Source of the DNA: an uncultured Mediterranea sp.
Lineage (GTDB): Bacteria; Bacteroidota; Bacteroidia; Bacteroidales; Bacteroidaceae
Direction of reading: 5' to 3'
DNA length: 64,000 bases
NCBI RefSeq assembly: GCF_902493215.1
Contig: NZ_CABUOL010000007.1
Span: 110,928-174,927, forward strand
Shown: one piece after another, positions 32,759 through 42,731 of the stretch
Layout of the letters: every line of letters begins with the position of its first letter
Position numbering within the stretch: position 1 is the first letter of the stretch
The notes under the pieces: model-generated
Databases searched by the model: none
What the model was told of the DNA's origin: nothing
Seen by the model: the letters and a program-made list of their open reading frames with translations, nothing else
Program-made: the position numbers and the translations under genes

Positions 32759-35029
32759 ATGATGCGTTATGTCGTTTTTTGGCTGTTTCTGCTGCCATTT
32801 TTATTGTTTTCTTCCTGTAAACAGGAACCTGAAATAGAAGCTGCCTATGCTTTGATCGAGCGTGTAACTCCCGGTTATGGTGACCAGTACCAGCTGGAAC
32901 TGATTCCTGCGGCCGGTGAAGAGGATGTGTACGAAATAGAGGCTGTAGAGGGAAAAGTCGTGCTACGCGGCAACAATACCGTATCCCTGGCCACGGCTTT
33001 CAACCAATACCTGAAATATTGTTGCAATGCCCACGTATCCTGGTTCGGCAACCAGCTGGACCTACCCGCTCAGCTCCCCCTGCCGGAGAAAAAGATACGC
33101 AACACCATCAATGGCAAGTACCGTGTGTACATGAACTACTGTACGCTGAGCTATTCGGCCGCCTACTGGGATTGGGAACGTTGGGAGAAGGAACTGGACT
33201 ATATGGCCATGAACTCCATCAACACGCCTCTCTCGACGGTGGGGCTGGAAGCCGTCTGGTACAATACGCTGCTGCAGTTCAAGTTCACCGATGAGGAAGC
33301 CCGCCGTTTCCTGGCCGGCCCCGGGCATGCGGCCTGGCAGTGGATGCAGAACCTGCAGAGCTACGGCGGTCCGTTGCCCAAGTCATGGATTGAAAAGCAT
33401 GTCGTGCTGGGCAAGAAAATTATCGATCGCCAGCGTGAACTGGGCATGACGCCTATCCAGCAGGGTTTCTCGGGATATGTGCCCCGCGAGATGAAGGATA
33501 AGTTTCCCGAAGCGCAGATCCGTCTGCAGCCTTCGTGGTGCGGTTTCACCGGTGCCGCCCAGCTGGACCCCACAGATTCGCTGTTCACGAAATTCGGACG
33601 GGTGTTTCTCGAAGAGGAAAAGAAACTGTTCGGTACGTATGGCCTGTATGCGGCCGATCCCTTCCATGAGAGCCGTCCGCCTGTCGATACGCCCGAATAC
33701 CTGCATGCGGTGGGTGAGAATATCTACAACCTGTTCAACGACTTTGATCCCCAGTCCAAATGGATGATGCAGGCCTGGAGTCTCCGCGAACCGATTGTGA
33801 AGGCTGTTCCGCAGGAGCGGCTGGTCATTCTGGACCTGAACGGAAGCAAGCATAAGGCCAACGGTTTCTGGGGTTATCCTTTCGTGGCAGGCAATCTGCA
33901 CAATTTCGGCGGCCGCATCAACCTGCACGGTGACTTGCGTCTGCTGGCCTCCAACCAGTATGAGACAGCGAAGCAGAAATATCCGAACGCCTGCGGTTCG
34001 GGCCTGTTTATGGAAGCCATCGAGCAGAACCCCGTCTATTACGACCTGGCTTTCGAAATGCCTCTCCATCACGACAGCGTCGACATTGAACAATGGTTGT
34101 CGGCATATGCGGAACGCTGCTATGGCGCGAAGTCCGAATCTGCTGAAAAGGCCTGGCGATATCTGCTGGAAGGTCCGTACCGGAAAGGTACCAACGGGAC
34201 GGAACGCAGTTCCATCATCGCGGCCCGTCCTGCCCTGAATGTGAAGAAGTCCGGTCCGAATGCCGGATTGGGTATCCCTTATTCCCCGCTGCTGCTGTTC
34301 AAGGCCGAGGGACTGCTTTTGAAGGATGCCGACCGCCTACAGGGTTCCGTGCCCTATCGGTTCGACATTGTGGATGTACAGCGCCAGCTGATGTCCAACC
34401 TGGGACAGGCCATCCACAAACAGGCTGCCGAGTCCTTCAGGAAGAAGGATCTGGAAGCCTTCCGTCTGCATTCCGGCCGTTTCCTGGAGATGCTGCGCGA
34501 TGTGGATGCGCTGCTCCGTACGCGCCGTGAGTTCAATTTCGATCGCTGGCTTTCCGAAGCCCGTTCTTGGGGCGATACGGAGGCCGAGAAGAATCTGCTG
34601 GAGAAGGATGCCACTTCGCTGGTCACCATCTGGGGTGGCGAGAACGACCGTCCGCTGATTTTCGACTATTCGTGGCGCGAATGGACGGGCCTGATTGAAG
34701 GCTATTACCTGAAACGCTGGGAGATGTTCTATTCCATGCTGGAAGATTGTCTGGAGAAAGGCGAGGAGTACAGTGAAGAGGGGCTGCGTCTGACACACGG
34801 CCGCGAAGCCTTCGATGCCAATGACTTCTACCGCAAGTTGGGTGAATGGGAAGTGAAGTTTGTGAACACTCCCGGCAAGGAACGTACACCGATGGTCTGC
34901 GGCGATGAAGTGGAGATGGCCAAGGCCATGTACCAAAAGTATTCCGCACTGGCCGCCGAATATTATGCGGACGAAGTAGGAGCGGACAAGATTGTGGAAG
35001 GCAATATTTTTGAGAATTTGGGAGAGTAG
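32759..35029 (+). CDS. GH89 alpha-N-acetylglucosaminidase
   Basis: A 756-residue lipoprotein (LLFSSC, Cys about residue 20) resembling human NAGLU. The core blocks NYCTLSYSAAYWDWERWEKELDYM-type stretch, INTPLSTVGLEAVWY and QPSWCGFTG are present. The expected acid/base Glu304 lies in AADPFHESRPP and the nucleophile Glu419 in LFMEAIEQNP. It removes terminal alpha-linked GlcNAc, found in heparan and acharan sulfate and in some mucin O-glycans. The start at 32759 (or the next ATG, 32762) gives a proper lipoprotein signal. It opens a run of five enzyme genes and is clearly GC-richer than susCD and GH88. Confidence 0.9.
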   Translation: MMRYVVFWLFLLPFLLFSSCKQEPEIEAAYALIERVTPGYGDQYQLELIPAAGEEDVYEIEAVEGKVVLRGNNTVSLATAFNQYLKYCCNAHVSWFGNQLDLPAQLPLPEKKIRNTINGKYRVYMNYCTLSYSAAYWDWERWEKELDYMAMNSINTPLSTVGLEAVWYNTLLQFKFTDEEARRFLAGPGHAAWQWMQNLQSYGGPLPKSWIEKHVVLGKKIIDRQRELGMTPIQQGFSGYVPREMKDKFPEAQIRLQPSWCGFTGAAQLDPTDSLFTKFGRVFLEEEKKLFGTYGLYAADPFHESRPPVDTPEYLHAVGENIYNLFNDFDPQSKWMMQAWSLREPIVKAVPQERLVILDLNGSKHKANGFWGYPFVAGNLHNFGGRINLHGDLRLLASNQYETAKQKYPNACGSGLFMEAIEQNPVYYDLAFEMPLHHDSVDIEQWLSAYAERCYGAKSESAEKAWRYLLEGPYRKGTNGTERSSIIAARPALNVKKSGPNAGLGIPYSPLLLFKAEGLLLKDADRLQGSVPYRFDIVDVQRQLMSNLGQAIHKQAAESFRKKDLEAFRLHSGRFLEMLRDVDALLRTRREFNFDRWLSEARSWGDTEAEKNLLEKDATSLVTIWGGENDRPLIFDYSWREWTGLIEGYYLKRWEMFYSMLEDCLEKGEEYSEEGLRLTHGREAFDANDFYRKLGEWEVKFVNTPGKERTPMVCGDEVEMAKAMYQKYSALAAEYYADEVGADKIVEGNIFENLGE

Positions 35030-35054
35030 TTTCCTTTATTAATCAAATCTGATT

Positions 35055-36569
35055 ATGAACCATAAAAGTATTTCATTGACAGGAATGACTTGTTTCTTCG
35101 GGCCTTTCTTGGCAACTGCACAGCAGACGGCCAAGCCGAATGTAGTAGTTATCATGGCCGACGACATCGGTTACGGTGACTTGAGTTGTTACGGAGAAAA
35201 GACCATCCATACCCCCAATGTGGAGAAGTTGGCCGACGGAGGCGTGATGTTTACCGATGCCCATTCAGTGGCTGCCACCAGTACGCCCTCGCGTTATTCT
35301 TTCCTGACCGGGCATTATGCCTGGCGGCGTTCGGATACGGGTGTCGCCCCGGGTGATGCGGGTATGATTATCCGTCCGGAGCAATATACCGTGGCCGACC
35401 TGTTCAAGGAGGCCGGTTATGCGACGGCAGCCGTAGGCAAGTGGCATTTGGGTATGGGCGACAAGACCGGAGAACAGGACTGGAACCGGCTGATAGAACC
35501 GGGCTTGAAGGATATCGGTTTCGACTATTCGTATATAATGGCCGCTACGGGCGACCGTGTTCCCTGCGTATGGGTGGAGAATGGCAGGGTGGTCAATGCC
35601 GACCCCAATGATCCCATTTATGTCAGCTACAAGAAACCTTTCCCCGGCGAGCCTTTGGGCAAGACCCATCCGGAACTGCTGACGGTGATGAAGCCGAGCC
35701 CCAATCATGGGCACGACCAGGCCATTGTCAACGGAATTTCCCGTATCGGTTACATGAAAGGGGGCAAGAAGGCGCTGTGGAAGGATCAGGACATTAACGA
35801 CAGCATTGTGGCCCATGGCATTGCTTTCATGGAGCAGCACAAGGATGAGCCTTTCTTCCTGTATCTGGCCACTAATGATGCCCATGTACCTCGCGTGCCG
35901 CATCCGCGTTTTGCAGGTAAGAGTGGCATGGGGCCGCGTGGGGACGCCTTGATCGAGTTCGACTGGACGGTAGGCCAGGTGGTGGCTACACTGGAACGCT
36001 TGGGCATACGCGAAAATACCCTGATTATCCTGACGAGCGACAATGGTCCGGTGGTGGACGACGGCTACCAGGACCGTGCGGTGGAATTGCTGGGCGAACA
36101 TCGGCCTTGGGGACCTTTCAGAGGGGGAAAGTACAGTAACTTTGAGGCCGGTACCCGTATACCTTTCATCGTGAACTATCCGGGCAAGGTAAAGAAGGGT
36201 GTGTCAAAGGCCCTGGTTTCGCAGATTGATTTTCTGGGGACGATGGCCGAATTCCTGCAGACCAGTCTGACGAAGGAACAGATGAAAGACAGCAATGGCC
36301 AACTGGATGCCTGGTATGGCAAGGACCGCAAGGGCCGTGACTATGTGATTGAATATGCCGGAGCCTTATCTGTTTCCGACGGCGAATGGAAATACATCTA
36401 TCCCAACCGTAAGAGCGCCTACAATAAACTGACGAATACGGAGTTGGGTAATGCGGCGGCCGAGCAGTTGTACCATCTGAAGAAAGATAAGGGTGAACAG
36501 ATTAACAGAGCCGAGCAGAATCCTGATAAGATAAAGGAACTGAAGGCTTACCTGGAGGCTATACGTTGA
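35055..36569 (+). CDS. S1-family sulfatase, serine type
   Basis: A 504-residue periplasmic sulfatase with a signal peptide (FFGPFLATAQQ). The metal site starts with VVIMADDIGYGD; the active-site motif is S76-T-P-S-R, whose Ser must be converted to formylglycine by an anaerobic sulfatase-maturating enzyme encoded elsewhere. KWHLG, H...NDAHVP and TSDNGP are other conserved blocks. It removes sulfate esters from the glycan before glycosidases act. It starts 25 bases after GH89. The S1 subfamily, and thus the sulfate position, is not deducible here. Confidence 0.92.
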   Translation: MNHKSISLTGMTCFFGPFLATAQQTAKPNVVVIMADDIGYGDLSCYGEKTIHTPNVEKLADGGVMFTDAHSVAATSTPSRYSFLTGHYAWRRSDTGVAPGDAGMIIRPEQYTVADLFKEAGYATAAVGKWHLGMGDKTGEQDWNRLIEPGLKDIGFDYSYIMAATGDRVPCVWVENGRVVNADPNDPIYVSYKKPFPGEPLGKTHPELLTVMKPSPNHGHDQAIVNGISRIGYMKGGKKALWKDQDINDSIVAHGIAFMEQHKDEPFFLYLATNDAHVPRVPHPRFAGKSGMGPRGDALIEFDWTVGQVVATLERLGIRENTLIILTSDNGPVVDDGYQDRAVELLGEHRPWGPFRGGKYSNFEAGTRIPFIVNYPGKVKKGVSKALVSQIDFLGTMAEFLQTSLTKEQMKDSNGQLDAWYGKDRKGRDYVIEYAGALSVSDGEWKYIYPNRKSAYNKLTNTELGNAAAEQLYHLKKDKGEQINRAEQNPDKIKELKAYLEAIR

Positions 36570-36591
36570 ACAATAGGTTGAGTGTTTTATT

Positions 36592-39246
36592 ATGAAAAAA
36601 CTGATTCTTTTTATTATATGTGTGCTGATGGGAATCCACGGATATGCCGACATGGCCCGTTTCTCGACAGCCGGTTTTTATGAATTGCCGAATACCGGGC
36701 GTGAGGTCTATTCCTTGAATCAGGCCTGGCGGTTCTGGAAAGGTGAAGCGGAAGGAACGCCATACGCTGTGGACTATGACGATACGGACTGGGAGGTCGT
36801 TTCGGTGCCTCACGGTTTGGAATATCTGCCGGTGGAGGCCAGCGGTTGTGCCAATTATCAGGGTGTGGCCTGGTACCGGAAACATTTCACCCCAGCCGAC
36901 AGCCTGAAAGGCAAGCAGCTGTTTGTGCACTTTGAAGGCATTATGGGCAAAAGCGAGGTGTATGTGAACGGCAGTCTGGTAAAAAAACATTATGGTGGCT
37001 ATCTGCCTGTTATCGTGGATGTAAGCACGCTGTTGAAGTTCGGCGAAGAGAATGTGATAGCCGTGAAAGCCGACAACAGTGATGACCCTACCTATCCGGT
37101 CGGCAAGGAGCAGAGCATGCTCGACTTCACTTATTTCGGAGGTATATACAGGGACTGCTGGCTGGTAGCTCATAATGATGTGTTCATCACGAATGCCAAT
37201 TATGAGAACGAGGTGGCCGGAGGCGGTCTGTTTGTGTCGTACGACAAGGTATCCGAAGCGCAGGCCACTGTCAACCTGAAGGCCCATGTACGCAATGCGT
37301 CGGGAAAGAACTGCCGCGTGACGGTCTGCTTCGCACTGAAAACTTCAGAGGGAAAGGTTGTGAAGGAGACCGAGAAGAAACTGTCGTTGAAGAACGGAAA
37401 GGCCGCTCATACGACCGCTTCTATGGTGGTAGATTCTCCATCGTTGTGGTCTCCGGAGTCGCCTTACCTGTATCACCTGGATATACTGGTCAAGGATGCT
37501 TCGGGACGTGTGATAGACGGATACCGCCAGCGTATCGGTATCCGCAGCATTGAATTCAAGAAAACGGAAGGCCTGTGGTTGAATGGAAAACCGTACAAGG
37601 GCAAGATTATGGGTACCAACCGCCATCAGGACTTTGCCGTGCTGGGCAATGCACTGCCCAACTCGCTGCAGTGGAGGGATGCCAAGAAACTGCGTGACGC
37701 GGGCCTGAAGGTTATCCGTACCCATTATGTTATCGATCCTGCTTTTATGGATGCCTGTGACGAACTGGGTCTGTTTGCTTTGGTCGAAGTACCGGGATGG
37801 CAGTTCTGGAACAAGGAACCGATTTTTGCCGAGCGTCTTTATTCAGATATACGCAACATGATACGCATCCATCGCAACCATGCTTCGCTGTTCTTCTGGG
37901 AACCGATTCTCAACGAAACCCATTATCCCGAAACGTTTGCCAAAAGGGCGTTGGAGATTTGTGGCGAAGAGTATCCTTATCCTTATAGCATAGCCGCCTG
38001 CGACCACGGAGCGGCCGGTGACCAGTATTACGACCTGCTGTTGCGTCCCATCGAGTCCAAGCTTCGCAGTGACAAGACTTATTTTATCCGTGAGTGGGGC
38101 GACAACGTGGACGACTGGAATGCCCAGAACTCCGACAGCCGTGTGGCCCGCGGATGGGGTGAAGTGCCGATGCTGCTCCAGGCCGAACATTATGCGAATC
38201 CGTCCTATCAGAAGGATTTCCCCATTTTGTGCTACGAGACCATCTGTCAGAAACCTACCCAGATTGTGGGAGCCTGTTTCTGGCATTCGTTCGACCATCA
38301 GCGCGGATACCATGCCGATCCCTTCTACGGGGGTATCATGGATGCCTTCCGCCAGCCCAAGACTTCTTATTACATGTTCATGTCGCAGCGTGAACCGGTG
38401 AAGAGTGACCTGCAGGCCGATAACGGACCGATGGTCTATATCGCCCACGAGCTGACACCTTTCTCGCCGGAGGACATTACGGTCTACTCCAACTGCGACG
38501 AGGTGCGGCTCACGGTGTTCAAGGGCGGAAAGACTTATACTTATAAGAAAGATCCCAACCATCAGGGCATGCCTTCACCGATTATCAAGTTTGCGGATGC
38601 TTTCCACTTCATGGAGTGGAAGGCGAAAGCCCGTGCCGGCAAGCAGAACGAGGCTTATCTGCTGGCCGAGGGACTGATGGACGGCAAGGTAGTGGCTACG
38701 CACAAACGTTATCCTGCGGGGCAGACCGACCATATCCGGCTGCGCCTGGACGACGAAGGAATGCGGATGGAAGCCGACGGATCGGATGTTGTGACCGTGA
38801 TAGCCGAAGTGGTGGACAAGCGTGGAACGGTGAAGCGCCTGAACAACTCCATCATCCGCTTTACGGTAGAAGGCGAAGGTCGTCTGCTGGGCGGTGACGT
38901 GGCTTGTGTGAATCCGATGCCGGTGGTATGGGGTTCGGCTCCGGCCTTGATACAGGCTACTGGCCGTGCCGGAAAGATCAAGGTGACAGCTGCACTGGAA
39001 GTTCCGGGCGAAGCACGTCCGTTGGAAGGTACGCTGGAGTTTGAAAGTATACCCACCGACCTCCGTCAGATTGCGGATGAGACAGAAATGGCCGAGGTGG
39101 GCAAGTTGAAACAGACGGATGACCGGAAAACATCTGCCAGCGAACTGGAGAAAGAGAATGCGCGTCTGCGGAAGGAACTGAACCAGCTCAAGGTAAAGGA
39201 GGTGGAGAAACAACAGACCCAGTTCGGAGTAGGAATCAATGATTGA
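36592..39246 (+). CDS. GH2 glycosidase with C-terminal coiled coil
   Basis: An 884-residue secreted GH2 enzyme: signal peptide (LFIICVLMGIHGYA), sugar-binding jelly roll (to about 200), Ig-like domain, TIM barrel with acid/base Glu442 in EPILNETHYP and nucleophile Glu501 in FIREWGDN, then DUF4982-like and Ig-like domains. Residues about 845-875 (ASELEKENARLRKELNQLKV) form a Leu/Glu/Lys heptad coiled coil, unusual in this family and possibly for multimerisation. GH2 members act on beta-galactosides, beta-glucuronides or beta-mannosides; the class cannot be fixed from these motifs. It is 22 bases behind the sulfatase gene. Confidence 0.87.
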   Translation: MKKLILFIICVLMGIHGYADMARFSTAGFYELPNTGREVYSLNQAWRFWKGEAEGTPYAVDYDDTDWEVVSVPHGLEYLPVEASGCANYQGVAWYRKHFTPADSLKGKQLFVHFEGIMGKSEVYVNGSLVKKHYGGYLPVIVDVSTLLKFGEENVIAVKADNSDDPTYPVGKEQSMLDFTYFGGIYRDCWLVAHNDVFITNANYENEVAGGGLFVSYDKVSEAQATVNLKAHVRNASGKNCRVTVCFALKTSEGKVVKETEKKLSLKNGKAAHTTASMVVDSPSLWSPESPYLYHLDILVKDASGRVIDGYRQRIGIRSIEFKKTEGLWLNGKPYKGKIMGTNRHQDFAVLGNALPNSLQWRDAKKLRDAGLKVIRTHYVIDPAFMDACDELGLFALVEVPGWQFWNKEPIFAERLYSDIRNMIRIHRNHASLFFWEPILNETHYPETFAKRALEICGEEYPYPYSIAACDHGAAGDQYYDLLLRPIESKLRSDKTYFIREWGDNVDDWNAQNSDSRVARGWGEVPMLLQAEHYANPSYQKDFPILCYETICQKPTQIVGACFWHSFDHQRGYHADPFYGGIMDAFRQPKTSYYMFMSQREPVKSDLQADNGPMVYIAHELTPFSPEDITVYSNCDEVRLTVFKGGKTYTYKKDPNHQGMPSPIIKFADAFHFMEWKAKARAGKQNEAYLLAEGLMDGKVVATHKRYPAGQTDHIRLRLDDEGMRMEADGSDVVTVIAEVVDKRGTVKRLNNSIIRFTVEGEGRLLGGDVACVNPMPVVWGSAPALIQATGRAGKIKVTAALEVPGEARPLEGTLEFESIPTDLRQIADETEMAEVGKLKQTDDRKTSASELEKENARLRKELNQLKVKEVEKQQTQFGVGIND

Positions 39247-39284
39247 TCATATTGATAATGTTGAATGAAATAAAGAATAGTAAC

Positions 39285-42200
39285 ATGAGAAACAAGATGT
39301 TTGCATGCGTTGTCGGCTGCGGCTTGGCTTTGGCTTCGGCAGAAAGCTTTGCGGCGCAGCAGGAACAACCGAAAGTGCCTTATTGGCAGGACCTTCAGAC
39401 GGTATCTGTCAATCGGGAGGCGCCCCGAACGTCGTTCATGACCTATGACGACCGCGAGGCCGCCCTGAGTGGTAAATACGAGAACAGCCGTTTCTACCGG
39501 CTGCTGAACGGAACGTGGAAGTTCCTGTACTCCGATTCCCATCGCAGGCTGCCTGCCGATGTGACTTCGGCTTCAGCAGACCTGGCAGGGTGGTGTGACA
39601 TTCAGGTGCCGGGCAATTGGGAAGTACAGGGACACGGCGTGGCCATCTATACCAACCAGTGGTTCGAGTTCAAGGCCAGTGACCCTCAGCCCCCGTTGTT
39701 GCCTGACGATATTCCGGTGGGTGTCTACCGACGCGAGATAGATATACCGGCCGAGTGGTTACAGACAAGGGATGTCTACCTACATCTGGCCGGAGCCAAG
39801 TCGGGTGTCTATGTCTATATCAACGGACAGGAAGTGGGGTATAACGAAGATTCCAAGAATCCGGCCGAATTCCTGATCAATTCTTATGTAAAGCCGGGCA
39901 AGAACAGCCTGGTGCTGAAAATCTTCCGTTGGAGCACGGGTTCGTATCTGGAGTGTCAGGACTTCTGGCGTCTGAGCGGTATCGAACGCGATGTCTTCCT
40001 CTATGCACAGCCTAAGGTGGCTGTCAAGGATTTCCGGGTTATATCGACCCTGGACGACACTTACAAGGACGGTATCTTCCGCCTGGCAGTGGACATGAGA
40101 AACCGGGCAGCCGGACAGAAATCTGTAAAGGTGGGTTACGAGCTGCTCGATGCCGAAGGCCGTTCGGTGGCAAATGCGGTTCAGGAGTGCAGCCTGCCTG
40201 CCGGTGGTGTACAGACTGTGGACTTCAGCACAACGCTGGCCGGTGTGAAGACATGGACTGCGGAGCACCCCAACCTATACAAACTGCTGATGACGGTCGA
40301 GGAAGACGGAAAGGTGACCGAAATCGTTCCCTTCCACGTTGGGTTCCGTCGCATCGAAATCAAGCAGATTGACCAGCTGGCCAAGAACGGAAAGCCCTAT
40401 ACCGTGCTGCTCATCAATGGACAGCCGTTGAAACTCAAGGGAGTGAACATCCACGAGCACAACGAGGCTACGGGACACTACGTACCCGAGGAGCTGATGC
40501 GGAAAGACTTCGAGCTGATGAAGCGTCACAACATCAACACGGTGCGCCTGAGCCACTATCCGCAGGACCGCCGTTTCTATGAACTGTGCGACGAATACGG
40601 CCTGTATGTATATGATGAGGCCAACATCGAGTCGCACGGCATGTTCTACGACTTGCGCAAGGGGGGAACGCTGGGCAACAACCCCGAATGGCTGAAGCCC
40701 CATTTCTACCGTACGGAGAACATGTATGAGCGCAACAAGAACTATCCTTCCGTAACCTTCTGGTCACTGGGTAATGAAGCCGGTAACGGATATAACTTCT
40801 ACCAGACTTACCTGTGGGTGAAGGAACGGGAGAAAGACCTGATGAACCGTCCCGTGAACTACGAACGTGCCCAGTGGGAGTGGAACTCCGACATGTACGT
40901 GCCCCAGTATCCCAGTGCCGAATGGCTGGGCTATATCGGTGCGAATGGTTCGGACCGTCCGGTCGTTCCGTCGGAATATTCGCATGCGATGGGCAACTCC
41001 AACGGTAACCTGTGGGACCAGTGGAAGGAAATCTACAAGTATCCCAACTTGCAGGGCGGATATATCTGGGACTGGGTGGACCAGGGTATTCTGGAGACAG
41101 ATGCGGCCGGCCGTCCCTATTGGGCCTACGGAGGTGACTATGGTGTGGATATGCCGAGCGACGGTAACTTCTGCTGTAACGGTCTGGTAGCTCCCGACCG
41201 CACACCGCATCCGGCCATGGCTGAAGTGAAATACGCCCATCAGAACGTGGCTTTCGAGGCAGTGGATGCCGCAGCAGGCAAATTCCGTGTGCTGAACCGT
41301 TTCTATTTCACGGATCTGAAAGACTACGACATTCTGTACGAAGTGCAGGTCAATGGAGAGACCCGCAAGAAAGGCCGTCTGAACATGGCCCTGGCACCGC
41401 AGCAGTCTGCCGAATTCACCGTTCCGGTATCGGGCTTCCGCCTCAAGGCAGGGACGGAATGCTTCGTGCGATTCGGTGTGGTGACACGCCTGGCCGAGCC
41501 GTTGGTTCCCAAAGGCTATGAAGTGGCCTGCGAGCAGTTCCGCTTGTCGGCCGCACAGCCCGAACTGGCCTACAAGGCATCGGGACCGAAGCTGACAGAC
41601 AGCCGCGAGGGCGACCGCATTGTGATTTCTTCGTCCAAAGTGCGTTTTGTGTTCGATGCGGCAGCGGGCAAGGTGACCTCCTATTGCGTGGACGGCATGG
41701 AATATGTGTCCGACGGATTCGGTATCCAGCCCAACTTCTGGCGTGCGCCCAATGACAACGATTATGGAAACAGCAACCCCAAGCGTCTGCAGATATGGAA
41801 GCAGGCCAGTCATGACTTCCGCATCAGTTCGGCTGATGTGAAGAAAGACGGTGACACCCGCATCCTGAGCGTGGTCTATGACCTGCCTACCCGAAACGAA
41901 TACTTTGTGAACTACCGCATCTATCCGGACGGCGTGGTCAACGTGTCGTTGAAGTTCACTCCTACCAACGCTGCTGCTGTGAAGACCGAAGTGCTGGAAG
42001 ACACCAATCTGGCAACCTATACACCGGGCAAGAAAAAGGCAGACGGCAGTCAGCTCGAACTGCCCCGTCTGGGTGTACGTTTCCGGATGCCGGCCTCGCT
42101 GCATCAGGTAGAATACTTCGGCCGTGGTCCTGAAGAAAACTACATCGACCGCAATGCCGGTTCCATGATTGGCCGCTATACGACGACTGCCGAAGACATG

Positions 42201-42653
42201 TACGTCCGCTACGTACGTCCGCAGGAGAACGGCCACCGTACCGATACGCGTTGGGTGGCCTTCTCAGACGGCAAGCGGAAAGGCCTGCTGGTAGTGGCAG
42301 ACAGCACCATCGGTTTCAATGCCTTGCGCAATACGGTGGAAGACTTCGACAGCGAAGAATCTTCGCATCCTTACCAGTGGCGCAACCGCTCTCCGCAGGA
42401 GATTGCCAATAAGAATGAAGCCGAAGCCCGCAACGTCATGCGCCGCCAGACCCACGTGAACGACATTGTTCCGCGCGATTTCGTGGAAGTCTGCCTGGAC
42501 ATGAAGCAGCAAGGTGTGGCCGGATACGACAGTTGGGGAGCCAAGGTACAGCCGGGCTACACCATTCCTGCCAACCGCCTTTACACCTGGGGCTTTACAC
42601 TGGTTCCCGTCAAGGGCGGAAACTACGACAAGGCTTTGCAGTATAAGTATTGA
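39285..42653 (+). CDS. GH2 beta-galactosidase, LacZ-like
   Basis: A 1122-residue secreted GH2 enzyme with the full LacZ domain order, including the C-terminal domain-5 beta-sandwich (FRMPASLHQVEYFGRGPEEN, the galactosidase small-chain signature). Acid/base Glu498 is in SLGNEAGNGYN and nucleophile Glu564 in PSEYSHAMGNS. The ATG at 39285 starts a clean signal peptide (MFACVVGCGLALASAESFAA); in-frame TTG and ATG codons up to 39243 would overlap the preceding gene and lack one. It most likely removes terminal beta-galactose in the periplasm and lies in the enzyme operon before a hairpin. Confidence 0.9.
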   Translation: MRNKMFACVVGCGLALASAESFAAQQEQPKVPYWQDLQTVSVNREAPRTSFMTYDDREAALSGKYENSRFYRLLNGTWKFLYSDSHRRLPADVTSASADLAGWCDIQVPGNWEVQGHGVAIYTNQWFEFKASDPQPPLLPDDIPVGVYRREIDIPAEWLQTRDVYLHLAGAKSGVYVYINGQEVGYNEDSKNPAEFLINSYVKPGKNSLVLKIFRWSTGSYLECQDFWRLSGIERDVFLYAQPKVAVKDFRVISTLDDTYKDGIFRLAVDMRNRAAGQKSVKVGYELLDAEGRSVANAVQECSLPAGGVQTVDFSTTLAGVKTWTAEHPNLYKLLMTVEEDGKVTEIVPFHVGFRRIEIKQIDQLAKNGKPYTVLLINGQPLKLKGVNIHEHNEATGHYVPEELMRKDFELMKRHNINTVRLSHYPQDRRFYELCDEYGLYVYDEANIESHGMFYDLRKGGTLGNNPEWLKPHFYRTENMYERNKNYPSVTFWSLGNEAGNGYNFYQTYLWVKEREKDLMNRPVNYERAQWEWNSDMYVPQYPSAEWLGYIGANGSDRPVVPSEYSHAMGNSNGNLWDQWKEIYKYPNLQGGYIWDWVDQGILETDAAGRPYWAYGGDYGVDMPSDGNFCCNGLVAPDRTPHPAMAEVKYAHQNVAFEAVDAAAGKFRVLNRFYFTDLKDYDILYEVQVNGETRKKGRLNMALAPQQSAEFTVPVSGFRLKAGTECFVRFGVVTRLAEPLVPKGYEVACEQFRLSAAQPELAYKASGPKLTDSREGDRIVISSSKVRFVFDAAAGKVTSYCVDGMEYVSDGFGIQPNFWRAPNDNDYGNSNPKRLQIWKQASHDFRISSADVKKDGDTRILSVVYDLPTRNEYFVNYRIYPDGVVNVSLKFTPTNAAAVKTEVLEDTNLATYTPGKKKADGSQLELPRLGVRFRMPASLHQVEYFGRGPEENYIDRNAGSMIGRYTTTAEDMYVRYVRPQENGHRTDTRWVAFSDGKRKGLLVVADSTIGFNALRNTVEDFDSEESSHPYQWRNRSPQEIANKNEAEARNVMRRQTHVNDIVPRDFVEVCLDMKQQGVAGYDSWGAKVQPGYTIPANRLYTWGFTLVPVKGGNYDKALQYKY

Positions 42654-42676
42654 GAAAGAATGTAGGTGATATTCGA

Positions 42677-42726
42677 AGCCGGCAGCCGGATACGGACGAA
42701 GGTACGTATCGCTGCCGGCTTTGGTT
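42677..42726 (+). terminator. hairpin between GH2 and the lyase gene
   Basis: Arms AGCCGGCAGC and GCTGCCGGCT, with an inner GATACG / CGTATC stem and a weak T-rich tail (TTGGTTTATTT). It may attenuate rather than stop transcription, because the lyase gene starts six bases later. Confidence 0.6.
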
Positions 42727-42731
42727 TATTT

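Noticed and set aside
40764..42236. 490-residue open frame antisense to the LacZ-like gene
   Set aside because: Mirror of codon bias in a GC-rich GH2 gene with both catalytic Glu residues.
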